The position numbers were made by a program, and so were the translations under genes. Source: Phocaeicola plebeius (GTDB taxonomy: Bacteria; Bacteroidota; Bacteroidia; Bacteroidales; Bacteroidaceae). From it: DNA of 44,723 nucleotides. Where the stretch lies: positions 1-44,723 of the forward strand of contig JALEPZ010000042.1 of NCBI GenBank assembly GCA_022767125.1, given 5' to 3'. Every line of letters starts with the position of its first letter. Positions within the stretch are counted from its first letter, which is position 1. Positions 32,935 through 40,973 of this stretch are shown piece by piece. The notes beneath the pieces were generated by a model that saw only the letters and a program-made list of their open reading frames with translations, was not told the DNA's origin and made no database searches.

Positions 32935-34029
32935 ATGAATAACACATTTTACAACGAGAACAACCGCAGTGGATTAAAAAGGGCTGATTTCCAAACTACT
33001 ATTAATGGGAAAGCAACCGACTTATTCATCTTGACCAATGAAAGCGGCACGGAAGCCGCCATTACCAACTATGGGGGTGCCCTGTTGGCCGTCATGGTCC
33101 CAGACAAGAACGGCCAATATGCCAATGTAGTGCAAGGACATGATTGTATAGAGAATGTCATCAATAGCCAGGAACCTTTCTTAAGCACATTGGTGGGCCG
33201 TTATGGCAACCGTATCGCCCACGGTAAGTTTCTGCTGAACGGCACTGAATACGCCCTGACCATCAACAATGGCCCCAACTCCCTGCACGGAGGGCCGACC
33301 GGTTTCCATGCCCGTGTCTGGGATGCAGAACAAACCTCCCGCCAGAGCCTGCATCTGCACTATCTGTCAGCCGATGGCGAAGAAGGATTCCCGGGCAATC
33401 TGGATGTAACCGTCGTTTACACACTGACCGACCAGAACGAACTCATCATCACTTATACGGCCACCACGGACAAAACAACGCTGGTCAACCTTACCCACCA
33501 TGCCTTCTTCAGTCTAGCCGGACTTGCCGACCCAACTCCCCGGGTAGACAACAATATCGTTACCATCAATGCCGATTTCTTCACGCCGGTTAACGAAGTG
33601 GCCATTCCGACGGGCGAAATTGCCAAGGTAGAAGGAACACCAATGGATTTCCGTACTCCCCATACGGTAGGCAGCCGTATTGATGACAATTACGAACAGT
33701 TGCAACTGGGAAGAGGATACGACCACTGCTATGTACTCAACAAACGCGAAGCCGGCACATTGAGTTTCGCCGCCAAATGTGTAGAGCCCAATAGCGGCCG
33801 GTCACTGGAAGTATATACGACGGAACCTGGGGTACAAATCTATACGGCCAACTGGCACAATGGTTTCGAAGGTGCACACGGAGCCACCTTCCCCGCCCGT
33901 AGCGCCATCTGCTTTGAAGCACAGCATTTCCCCGACACCCCCAATAAAGGCCATTTCCCCTCTTGCGTCTTGAAACCGGGCGACACTTACCATCAGATCA
34001 CCATCTACAAGTTCGGTGTCGAGGCATAA
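32935..34029 (+). CDS. galM: Aldose 1-epimerase (mutarotase)
   Basis: GalM interconverts alpha and beta anomers of galactose and glucose, the first step of the Leloir pathway. The 364 residues form a beta-sandwich. Conserved blocks are GRYGNRIAHGKFLLNG, NNGPNSLHGGPTGFHARVW (the first active-site His is in it), VNLTHHAFFSLAG (second His) and FEAQHFPDTPNKGHFPSC with the catalytic Glu. There is no signal peptide, so it is cytoplasmic. It leads the galM-transporter-galK operon, 50 nt before the transporter. Confidence 0.95.
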   Translation: MNNTFYNENNRSGLKRADFQTTINGKATDLFILTNESGTEAAITNYGGALLAVMVPDKNGQYANVVQGHDCIENVINSQEPFLSTLVGRYGNRIAHGKFLLNGTEYALTINNGPNSLHGGPTGFHARVWDAEQTSRQSLHLHYLSADGEEGFPGNLDVTVVYTLTDQNELIITYTATTDKTTLVNLTHHAFFSLAGLADPTPRVDNNIVTINADFFTPVNEVAIPTGEIAKVEGTPMDFRTPHTVGSRIDDNYEQLQLGRGYDHCYVLNKREAGTLSFAAKCVEPNSGRSLEVYTTEPGVQIYTANWHNGFEGAHGATFPARSAICFEAQHFPDTPNKGHFPSCVLKPGDTYHQITIYKFGVEA

Positions 34030-34079
34030 ACCGTTTGGGCAATTAACTTCATTAATCACTTTATATCACCAACAAAATC

Positions 34080-35570
34080 ATGAATCAACAAAAACAGAAT
34101 GGAAATCTCATCGCAATCATTACGATGTTTTTCTTATTTGCGATGATCTCTTTCGTGACCAATCTGGCTGCGCCGTTTGGTACAATTTGGAAAAATCAGT
34201 ATGCCGGGGCCAACACCCTGGGTATGATGGGTAACATGATGAACTTCTTGGCCTACCTGTTCATGGGTATCCCCGCCGGTAACATGCTGGTCAAGATCGG
34301 CTACAAGAAAACGGCCCTTATCGGTATGGCTGTCGGTTTCATCGGCTTGCTCATCCAGTATTTCTCCAGCATCACAGGTGCTGATGTAGACGTGTTCAAC
34401 ATGGGCGAATATGCCATCAAACTGAACTTCGTCATCTACCTGCTGGGTGCTTTCATCTGCGGCTTCTGCGTGTGTATGTTGAACACCGTGGTCAACCCCA
34501 TGCTGAACCTGCTGGGCGGCGGCGGCAATCGCGGTAACCAGCTCATCCAGGCCGGTGGCGCATTGAACTCCTTGTCAGGCACACTGACTCCCCTTTTCGT
34601 AGGCGTACTTATCGGCACGGTAACCCCCGAAACTGCCATGTCCGACGTTTCTCCGTTGTTGTTCATCGCTATGGGCGTGTTCGTCTTCTCCTTTATTGTC
34701 ATCCTGTTTGTTGCCATTCCCGAGCCCCACTTGAGCAAGAGTGGCACAGCAAAAGTCAAGCACCCGCACAGCCCGTTGAGTTTCCGCCACACGGTATTGG
34801 GGGTTATCTGTATCTTCATCTACGTAGGTATCGAAATTGGAATCCCGGGCACCTTGAACTTCTATTTGGCCGACCCGTCCGAGAAAGGTGCCGGTATCCT
34901 CATCAATGGTGCAGCCATCGGTGGAGCGATTGCCGCCATTTACTGGTTGCTCATGCTCGTAGGCCGTCTGGCAAGTAGTGCCATCAGCGGTAAGGTTTCT
35001 ACCCGTACCCAGCTGACCGCGGTTTCCGCCACCGCCATTGTCTTCACCCTCTTGGCTATCTTTATCCCGAAGAGTGTCGGTGTCAACGTACCTTCATTCA
35101 TCTACAATCCGCAAGAAAAGACCACTGAGATTCTGACCAATGCCGGAGTTCCCGCAGACCAGGTGGCTGCTTATATAGCTAATCCAGGCAGCGTTGACCT
35201 CACTCCGTATGCAGACAATTTGAAGAAAGAAGCCGATATGGCTCCTGAAGACATGGTCCGCTCTTTGGAAACGCCGAAGGTACCTGTCAGTGCTTTCTTG
35301 CTCGTACTTTGCGGCCTCTGCACCTCCATCATGTGGGGAGGTATCTTCAACCTTGCAGTGGAAGGCTTGGGAAAATATACCGCACAAGCCTCCGGTCTTT
35401 TCATGATGATGGTAGTAGGTGGCGGCATCCTGCCGCTCGTACAGCAAGTCATTTCTGACGCTGCCGGCTACATGGCCAGCTACTGGCTGATCATTGCCAT
35501 GTTTGCATATGTATTGTTCTATGGTCTTGTAGGTTGCAAGAACGTAAACAAAGACATTCCTGTAGAATAA
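34080..35570 (+). CDS. Glucose/galactose MFS transporter (GluP/FucP type)
   Basis: This is a major facilitator of 496 residues with about twelve membrane helices, predicted to import galactose or glucose with H+ or Na+. The N-terminal motif region VTNLAAPFGTIWKNQYAG and the paired FVGVLIG and NTVVNPMLNLLGGGG segments are typical of the FucP/GluP sugar transporters. A soluble loop of about 70 residues (about 340-410, with EKTTEILTNAGVPADQVAAY) lies between the late helices and is long for the family. Its place between galM and galK supports galactose as a substrate. Confidence 0.9.
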   Translation: MNQQKQNGNLIAIITMFFLFAMISFVTNLAAPFGTIWKNQYAGANTLGMMGNMMNFLAYLFMGIPAGNMLVKIGYKKTALIGMAVGFIGLLIQYFSSITGADVDVFNMGEYAIKLNFVIYLLGAFICGFCVCMLNTVVNPMLNLLGGGGNRGNQLIQAGGALNSLSGTLTPLFVGVLIGTVTPETAMSDVSPLLFIAMGVFVFSFIVILFVAIPEPHLSKSGTAKVKHPHSPLSFRHTVLGVICIFIYVGIEIGIPGTLNFYLADPSEKGAGILINGAAIGGAIAAIYWLLMLVGRLASSAISGKVSTRTQLTAVSATAIVFTLLAIFIPKSVGVNVPSFIYNPQEKTTEILTNAGVPADQVAAYIANPGSVDLTPYADNLKKEADMAPEDMVRSLETPKVPVSAFLLVLCGLCTSIMWGGIFNLAVEGLGKYTAQASGLFMMMVVGGGILPLVQQVISDAAGYMASYWLIIAMFAYVLFYGLVGCKNVNKDIPVE

Positions 35571-35616
35571 TCGATTAAAGTTACTAGATATATTAACCAT
35601 TTAAACTTATACCATT

Positions 35617-36771
35617 ATGGACATAGAATTTGTAAGAAGCCGTTTCATCAAGCATTTCGACGGTACAACTGGCTCAGTATATGCATCTCCCGGACGTATT
35701 AACCTCATTGGCGAACACACCGACTACAACGGCGGTTTCGTTTTTCCCGGAGCGGTAGACAAAGGCATGATTGCAGAAATCAAGCCCAACGGAAAGGATA
35801 AGGTATGCGCCTACTCCATCGACCTGAAGGACTATGTTGAATTCGGCCTGAACGAAGAAGACGCTCCTAAGGCAAGCTGGGCACGCTACATCTTTGGTGT
35901 TTGCCGTGAAATGATCAAGCGTGGAGTTGAGGTGAAAGGCTTCAATACTGCATTTGCAGGCGACGTACCTCTGGGTGCGGGCATGTCTTCTTCTGCTGCC
36001 TTAGAATCTACGTATGCCTATGCGTTGAACGATTTATTTGGCGAAAACAAGGTGGACAAATTTGAGTTGGCCAAGGTCGGTCAGGCTACCGAACATAACT
36101 ATTGCGGTGTGAACTGCGGCATCATGGACCAGTTTGCTTCCGTATTTGGTAAGGCTGGTTCACTCATCCGTCTGGACTGCCGTTCGTTGGAATACCAGTA
36201 TTTCCCCTTCAATCCCGAAGGCTATCGTCTGGTATTGCTGGATTCTGTTGTTAAGCACGAACTGGCTTCTTCTGCTTACAACAAGCGTCGTCAGAGCTGT
36301 GAAAACGTAGTAGCAGCCATTAAGAAAAACCACCCCGAAGTAGAATTCCTGCGCGACTGCTCCATGGACATGCTGAATGCCGTGAAGGCCGAAGTGTCTG
36401 AAGAAGACTTTAAGCGTGCAGAATATGTCATCGAAGAGATCCAACGTGTGCTGGATGTCTGCGATGCATTGGAAAAGGGTGACTACGAAACGGTAGGACA
36501 AAAGATGTACGAAACTCACCATGGCATGAGCAAGCTGTATGAAGTAAGCTGTGAGGAACTCGATTTCCTGAACGATATTGCTTTCGATTGCGGCGTTACT
36601 GGTTCTCGTGTCATGGGCGGTGGCTTCGGTGGCTGCACCATCAACCTGGTCAAGAACGAATTGTACGAAACCTTCATCACCACTGCCAAGGAGCGTTACA
36701 AAGAAAAATTCGGTCGCAGTCCGAAAGTGTACGATGTTGTTATCAGCGACGGTTCACGCAAGCTTTGCTAA
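35617..36771 (+). CDS. galK: Galactokinase
   Basis: GalK phosphorylates alpha-D-galactose at C1 with ATP. GHMP kinase motifs are all present: the galactose signature PGRINLIGEHTDYNGG (25-40), the ATP loop PLGAGMSSSAALE (from about 118) and the C-terminal GSRVMGGGFGGCTI. The length of 384 residues is normal. It follows the transporter by 46 nt and is the last gene of the operon, closed by the terminator at 36801-36843. No galT is present in the window, although galE is at the left end. Confidence 0.97.
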   Translation: MDIEFVRSRFIKHFDGTTGSVYASPGRINLIGEHTDYNGGFVFPGAVDKGMIAEIKPNGKDKVCAYSIDLKDYVEFGLNEEDAPKASWARYIFGVCREMIKRGVEVKGFNTAFAGDVPLGAGMSSSAALESTYAYALNDLFGENKVDKFELAKVGQATEHNYCGVNCGIMDQFASVFGKAGSLIRLDCRSLEYQYFPFNPEGYRLVLLDSVVKHELASSAYNKRRQSCENVVAAIKKNHPEVEFLRDCSMDMLNAVKAEVSEEDFKRAEYVIEEIQRVLDVCDALEKGDYETVGQKMYETHHGMSKLYEVSCEELDFLNDIAFDCGVTGSRVMGGGFGGCTINLVKNELYETFITTAKERYKEKFGRSPKVYDVVISDGSRKLC

Positions 36772-36800
36772 TCGTTTCCTGAGAAAAGCATCCGCATGAT

Positions 36801-36843
36801 AAAGGGGCTGTGTCGTTTTAATTGATAACGACACAGCCCTTTA
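36801..36843 (+). terminator. Terminator of the galM-galK operon
   Basis: A near-perfect stem of about 15 bp (AAGGGGCTGTGTCGTT with AACGACACAGCCCTT) has a loop of about 9 nt and starts 30 nt after the galK stop. The A-run before and T-rich bases after could also serve minus-strand transcripts. Confidence 0.85.
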
Positions 36844-36907
36844 TCTATGCTGTTTGATAACGGCTCTTAGTCAGCCATCCGGAGAAGTGAAACAGTCATA
36901 GTCCGTA

Positions 36908-38101
36908 CTATTTCATTGGCAAATCACCCACCATAGAGTTTCCCTCGTCGGCATACTCATGCACGTAATTTGGAAGGAGACTTTCCATAAGTCCTGCCTG
37001 TATCTCATTATTTGGGATATCGAGGGTGTAGTTTCTCGATATAGGGTTGTAACTTTTTATTGTGATGTATCCGCTCTGGTAGAGCAGTGGGGTTATTCTT
37101 TTCATATTCTCGGTGGGAGCATCGAAGGCAGATGCCAGCACACTTCTGCCACCTATTTTCGACGGAACGACATTGAACTTCCTCAGCATCCCAATGAGGT
37201 AAGAAGGCGTGCCCGACGAGAACCAGTAGTTGGTGTAGTCGTGATCCTGAAAGGCATTAAGAAGGCTGAAGGGATTGTAGATATCGGGCGACGGCCACGT
37301 GAAGTGATAGCCGTCATACTGCTGCTTCAGGCCCTCGATGGCTCCTTCACGTGTTGTCTGCTGAGCCTCGGCAAAGTCATCTATATAGTCGGACATAGAT
37401 GCGAGCATTTCCTCCTCGGTTATGCCACATACTCCGGCAAAATCGGTGAGCATGGATATGTTCTTCAGGTTGTTCAGCTCGCTGAAGATACTGAGTTGGG
37501 AGAACTTGGTGATACCGGTAATGAACACAAACTGCAGATATGGGTCGCAGTCTTTCAGGGGGGAATAGAAGTTACGCATAACATTGCGGAGCACAGGCAA
37601 CATCTCCTTCTCATGCACCACGTCAAGTAGCGGAGCATCATATTCGTCGATAAGAACGACCACCTTCTTGCCAGTCTTTTCATAGACATTGGAAATAAGG
37701 TTTCTCAATCGTACATTAGGGTCTTTGGAGTCAGAAGATATGCCAAAACGCCTCTCGTTTTCTTCCAAGATATAGAGAAGATAGCGTTGCAACTGATCCT
37801 TCTCCATGTGCTTGCCAGATGCCATGCTGAGACTCAGCACGGGATATGCCGTCCAGTCCTTCTCTACGGTTTCGATAAAGAGTCCCTTGAACAAGTCCCT
37901 TCTCCCCTCGTAATATGCTTGGATAGTGGATAAAAGCAACGACTTGCCGAACCGCCTCGGGCGGCTTAGGAAAATGTACTTGCTGAGATGTATCATGTTC
38001 CAGATGTACTCAGTCTTGTCTATGTACAGACAGTCCAAACCCATCACCTCGGAGAATGTCTGTATGCCCACGGGCAGTCGCTTCAGTTGCTTTGTTTCCA
38101 T
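36908..38101 (-). pseudogene. AAA ATPase of the AAA/PD-(D/E)XK family, C-terminal nuclease lost
   Basis: The N-terminal two thirds match the Bacteroidetes AAA-ATPase/nuclease family: LPVGIQTFSEVMGLDCLYID at the start, Walker A in RPRRFGKSLLL, Walker B in VVVLIDEYDAPL and the sensor region FVFITGITKFSQLSIFSELN. Intact members are about 500-550 residues and end in a PD-(D/E)XK nuclease domain. This one stops at about 397, just after GNSMVGDLPMK, and no nuclease remnant follows. The ATPase could still be made, but the protein is probably non-functional or changed. The true start is likely Met3 of the longest frame (METKQLKRL). The end lies about 65 nt from the galK terminator, the edge of a decayed accessory region. 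Confidence 0.8.
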
Positions 38102-38689
38102 AATCATCTACAGTTAACAGCCCCTGCGTAGAGGTTTTGATTGCAAAGTCACTAAAAAAACAGAATACATCCAAATAGTTTAACCTTATTTAAATTTAGC
38201 TGACGAGTTTAGTCCACATGTACGACATACCGAAGAAATCACTCTCGTCCACTTTCCTCGCTCTGCACAATGCCCTGCGGTTGGCTCCCTCTGGCAACAT
38301 ATTGGTAAATACATGAGATGAATAAAGGGCAAGTGATACAAAGATGATAGGTTGTCGAAATAACAGGTCTTTTGTAATAAGCAAATATTAAAGCATCATT
38401 TTTTCGTAAAGTTGATGCATCACCTTTTTTTGTGAAAAAAATCTCATCGGTCGGGGAGCGCCCAGCGGCAAGGGGCGGGACCACCCGTCCCGACGAGCGT
38501 TAATTACTATTATTTGTTGTCTTAAAAATGGTCTTCCTGTTCTCCAGACGGCAACTTGTACCGGTCTTATGAGTAGCTATCCATAATTCAGGAGACCGTT
38601 TAAGAAAAAACACTAACTTTGCCGCGTCAGAACTGTAACAGCATGGCCGTTTTTGCTGTAACAGTCTGCTCCGTTTTTACCATCTGAGG
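38102..38689. other. Gene-poor stretch with a -7 box and small repeats
   Basis: No convincing gene is seen. A GC-rich hairpin (CGGGAC/GTCCCG, 38476-38492) lies in otherwise A/T-rich DNA. A perfect -7 box TAACTTTG is at 38614-38621 (plus strand). After it, CTGTAACAG occurs twice (38633 and 38656) around an ACAGCA/TGCTGT stem. CCATCTGAGGTT at 38680 is repeated at 39369, beyond the transposase remnant. A minus-strand open frame ending MSYMWTKLVS (38196-38384) was not recognised. The stretch is probably the remains of mobile DNA. Confidence 0.45.
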
Positions 38690-38701
38690 TTGGATGAGAT
38701 A

Positions 38702-38911
38702 ATGCGCATCGCCAGCACCCAGGTCGTTGTGACTGCAAAGGTGGAGACAGCCGATGGACAGATCATCAGTATAAGGCAAAGCACGGAGGCGGAGAGCAAA
38801 CTTGCGGACATCTACAGACTGCTTGACATTAACCCCAAGCCTCTGGGAAAAAGAAAATCCATGCTACACCCAAATCGGACTTCGAAAAATCCTGGCATTG
38901 GAAGTCAATGA
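38702..38911 (+). CDS. Small unrecognised ORF beside an IS256 remnant
   Basis: Sixty-nine residues begin MRIASTQVVVTAKVETADG and include ESKLADIYRLLDINPKPLGK. A perfect -7 box lies 80 nt upstream. An in-frame TTG 12 nt earlier could be the start. The sequence reads like the small helper or leader ORFs that precede some Bacteroidetes transposases, but I cannot name a family. It may be a truncated accessory ORF of the insertion sequence. Confidence 0.35.
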   Translation: MRIASTQVVVTAKVETADGQIISIRQSTEAESKLADIYRLLDINPKPLGKRKSMLHPNRTSKNPGIGSQ

Positions 38912-38961
38912 GTTACATGATTAATGGCTGCAATGTGGGTTAAGCGTGACTATGCGCTGTC

Positions 38962-39314
38962 AGCAAGGATGCTGCAGAGACTGAACTTGACAACTTTGAA
39001 GCAAAATGGGGCGAGCAGTATCCTATCGTTATCAAGTCGTGGTGTGACAACTGGCAACGATTGACTGAGTTCTTCCAGTACACAAAGGAAATCCGCCGTC
39101 TCATCTACACGACTAATACCGTCGAAGACTATCATCGTCAGATACGCAAGGTTACGAAGAATAAGGGTGTATTCCCCTCTGATACGGCATTGGAGAAACT
39201 GGTCTATCAGCTTATCGAAATACCAGCGAAGAGTGGACCATGCCCCTTGCGAACTGGGCACTCATCTCCCAACAATTAGCAATAATATTTGGTGATAGGT
39301 ATGAAATTATGTAA
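38962..39314 (+). pseudogene. IS256-family transposase, C-terminal fragment with frameshift
   Basis: The frame from 38962 reads FEAKWGEQYPIVIKSW, then WQRLTEFFQY, EIRRLIYTTNTVEDYHRQIR and KNKGVFPSDTALEKLVYQL. This is the highly conserved C-terminal part of IS256-family transposases. Near 39225 a frameshift moves the natural ending (EEWTMPLANWALIS, to a TAA at 39312-39314) into another frame. The N-terminal two thirds with the first catalytic Asp residues are missing. It is therefore a dead remnant. The right element end is probably near 39395-39420 (CTTGACACAGTTCTACTTAC), though I could not match a left inverted repeat. Confidence 0.85.
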
Positions 39315-39319
39315 CTTTG
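39288..39319 (+). promoter_or_regulatory. Outward-facing promoter at the right end of the IS256 remnant
   Basis: TTTG (39288-39291) is 20 nt from TAACTTTG (39312-39319). Both boxes match the Bacteroides consensus, and the -7 box overlaps the original transposase stop codon. Transcription would start near 39326 and run rightwards, into the stem-loop at 39334 and then antisense to hsp20. Confidence 0.55.
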
Positions 39320-39333
39320 CAGCCAGGAAGGCT

Positions 39334-39378
39334 CCTCAGATGGAAAACACGATTACAAATCGTGGCTCCCATCTGAGG
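39334..39378 (+). ncRNA. Two-tier stem-loop, possible small RNA or attenuator
   Basis: CCTCAGATGG (39334-39343) pairs with CCATCTGAGG (39369-39378). Inside is a second stem, CACGATT with AATCGTG, around an ACA loop. A small AGCC/GGCT hairpin directly precedes it. It lies about 8 nt after the predicted start of the outward promoter. There is no T-run, so a plain terminator is less likely. Confidence 0.35.
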
Positions 39379-39435
39379 TTAATATAATAAGGAATACGGC
39401 CTTGACACAGTTCTACTTACACTACCAAAACGTAA

Positions 39436-39473
39436 GGTGCGACTGAATTCCTCATATTGGAACTCGTCGCACC
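39436..39473 (-). terminator. Hairpin downstream of hsp20
   Basis: The stem GGTGCGAC/GTCGCACC (39436-39443 with 39466-39473) extends with one mismatch (GAATTCC/GGAACTC). On the minus strand TTACGTTTTGG follows. It is 51 nt after the hsp20 stop, so it is a likely but not strong terminator. Confidence 0.5.
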
Positions 39474-39523
39474 CTGCTAAGTATTATTGAAGAAAATAAC
39501 TTTCTGTCAAGCCTCACCCATTA

Positions 39524-39943
39524 TTATTCGATGGATATGGAGCGGTTCTTCTGACGCTCTATTATCTCCTTCTTTTTCGGCAATGTTATGGTCAAGATAC
39601 CATTCTCCATCTTGGCACTTACATTCTCCACCATCACATCATCGGGCAACACATATGCCTGCTTGAAGCTGGCATAGTTGAATTCACGACGCAGATAGTG
39701 AGCGGAATCCTGCTTGCTGTCTTCCTTCTTTTCCATGGCTATCACCAGTTGCTCGTCTTCTAAACTGATAGTGAAATCCTTTTTCTCCATTCCAGGAGCA
39801 GCAACTTCAACTACATAGTCCTTTTCATTCTCTATTACATTCACCGCAGGAGCTGTAGTACGGGTGGAAGTCATCCAATTGTTGTCAAACATATCGTTAA
39901 ATACTTCGGGTAACCAAAATTGTGAATTTCTTACAGGTGTCAT
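39524..39943 (-). CDS. Small heat-shock protein, Hsp20/alpha-crystallin family
   Basis: This is a predicted ATP-independent holdase that binds unfolding proteins in the cytoplasm. From the start MTPVRNSQFWLPEVFNDMFD there is a short N-terminal arm, then the alpha-crystallin domain (about 30-125) with YVVEVAAPGMEKKDFTISLE, and the end motif ENGILTITLPKKK. At 139 residues the length is typical. An unusually good Shine-Dalgarno sequence 8 nt upstream supports this start over an ATG 6 nt earlier. It is a single gene next to the IS256 remnant, with no sigma-32 or CIRCE-type element that I can see. Confidence 0.93.
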   Translation of the reverse strand: MTPVRNSQFWLPEVFNDMFDNNWMTSTRTTAPAVNVIENEKDYVVEVAAPGMEKKDFTISLEDEQLVIAMEKKEDSKQDSAHYLRREFNYASFKQAYVLPDDVMVENVSAKMENGILTITLPKKKEIIERQKNRSISIE

Positions 39944-39950
39944 AATCATT

Positions 39951-39956
39951 CCTCCT
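39951..39956 (-). promoter_or_regulatory. Shine-Dalgarno site of hsp20
   Basis: AGGAGG lies 7 nt before the ATG at 39941-39943. Strong Shine-Dalgarno sequences are rare in Bacteroidetes, so this one may mark high translation of the stress gene. It lies only 1 nt from the alternative ATG at 39947-39949, which argues against that start. Confidence 0.7.
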
Positions 39957-40067
39957 AATTTTCTTTTTCGTTAGACATTTCTCTGTCGCCTTCGTGTTTC
40001 CATTCTGGCAACGTTTTCACTTACCCAATAGACAATCGCCGTGCCACAGGAATTCCTAATCTTTTCA

Positions 40068-40103
40068 GTCAACAAAGAGTGTCACTTTGGCATCTTTGTT
40101 GAC
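40068..40103. repeat. Perfect 11-bp inverted repeat between the dipeptidase and hsp20
   Basis: GTCAACAAAGA (40068-40078) and TCTTTGTTGAC (40093-40103) are separated by 14 nt. It lies 28 nt after the stop of the minus-strand dipeptidase gene and about 125 nt before hsp20. It may be a terminator with a weak U-tract or a protein-binding site. A shorter palindrome GACAAAATTGTC overlaps its right arm. Confidence 0.55.
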
Positions 40104-40130
40104 AAAATTGTCATTTTATATACCCAGTAG

Positions 40131-40868
40131 TCACTTAATAACCTGATAATACTTTCGTGCCGTAGCTCTCGAAATGAAATTGAAATGCCACCATTCTGTA
40201 CGCAGTGTACGAAAACCTGCCGCCTGCATCACCTGACGCAACAGTTGACGATGGCGAACCTGTTCTCGGGTAAGGCGACCCAACTTCACCAATTGCTCTT
40301 CCCTATCTATATGGGAAGCCGTTCCCATATAGTCAATCTTCGTTCCCATAGTAATCGTATCTCCATGCTCATCACATATGGAAATATCAACCGCCATCCC
40401 ATAATTGTGCAAGCCTCCACCACGGGCAGGATTGCTCACATAAATAGATTGGGGTGTATTTTTCACTTCGTTCCACATCTTTTGTTGTACGCTCATAGGA
40501 CGGGCGGCATCATATACTACAAGGCTCCAGCGGGGATGACTTTTCTTCAATATATGCTGTGCCTTAACCAATGCCTCTGCAGCCTTGGGATGCAGATATG
40601 CTCTGGTAATATCACTATATAGAACCTTTCCAGTAAAATTGTCGGCTCTTCCATACATCAGGCTCACACGGATACCCGCCCCCAATGTCTCAACATCAAC
40701 CATCCCTTGACGTTGGATGGCCTGTTCAGCAGACGACAATTGACGACGGCTCCATATGGGTTGACATAGCAAGAACAGGACTCCCATCCAGACAAGTACC
40801 ACCATCCCTATGGGGAGAGATAATCCAGAGAAAAAAATGCCTCCATATGCACCATTGCTGTCATTCAT
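40131..40868 (-). CDS. D-alanyl-D-alanine dipeptidase, VanX/DdpX family, membrane-anchored
   Basis: This is a predicted zinc peptidase that cleaves D-Ala-D-Ala, most likely in peptidoglycan turnover here rather than vancomycin resistance, since no vanH/A genes are near. From the chosen start (MNDSNGAYGG) a membrane helix (about residues 17-36) anchors the domain. Numbered from the longest frame (start at 40913), the ligands are His169 and Asp176 in LHNYGMAVDIS, Glu240 and His243 in TEWWHF, and the transition-state Arg138 in YDAARP. The longest frame would start inside a hairpin that follows the neighbouring gene, so the Met at 40868 is preferred. The length and motifs are otherwise normal. 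Confidence 0.88.
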   Translation of the reverse strand: MNDSNGAYGGIFFSGLSLPIGMVVLVWMGVLFLLCQPIWSRRQLSSAEQAIQRQGMVDVETLGAGIRVSLMYGRADNFTGKVLYSDITRAYLHPKAAEALVKAQHILKKSHPRWSLVVYDAARPMSVQQKMWNEVKNTPQSIYVSNPARGGGLHNYGMAVDISICDEHGDTITMGTKIDYMGTASHIDREEQLVKLGRLTREQVRHRQLLRQVMQAAGFRTLRTEWWHFNFISRATARKYYQVIK

Positions 40869-40904
40869 CCTATGTCTGTTCATTTGCATACATGTCATAT
40901 CAAC

Positions 40905-40947
40905 AGGCTCCAAGGGAAGCTGTATTACCAGTATTGCCTTGGAGCCT
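40905..40947 (-). terminator. Perfect 11-bp hairpin after the C10 protease gene
   Basis: AGGCTCCAAGG (40905-40915) pairs perfectly with CCTTGGAGCCT (40937-40947) around a 21-nt loop, 27 nt after the protease stop. No T-run follows on the minus strand, so termination strength is uncertain. It lies just upstream of the dipeptidase start and could also affect that gene. Confidence 0.5.
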
Positions 40948-40973
40948 ACTATATGGAAAGTCTGTCTATCGAA

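Noticed and set aside
40131-40868. VanX-like gene considered as part of a vancomycin-resistance cluster
   Set aside because: No vanH, vanA-type ligase or vanRS genes are adjacent. A peptidoglycan-turnover role is more likely.
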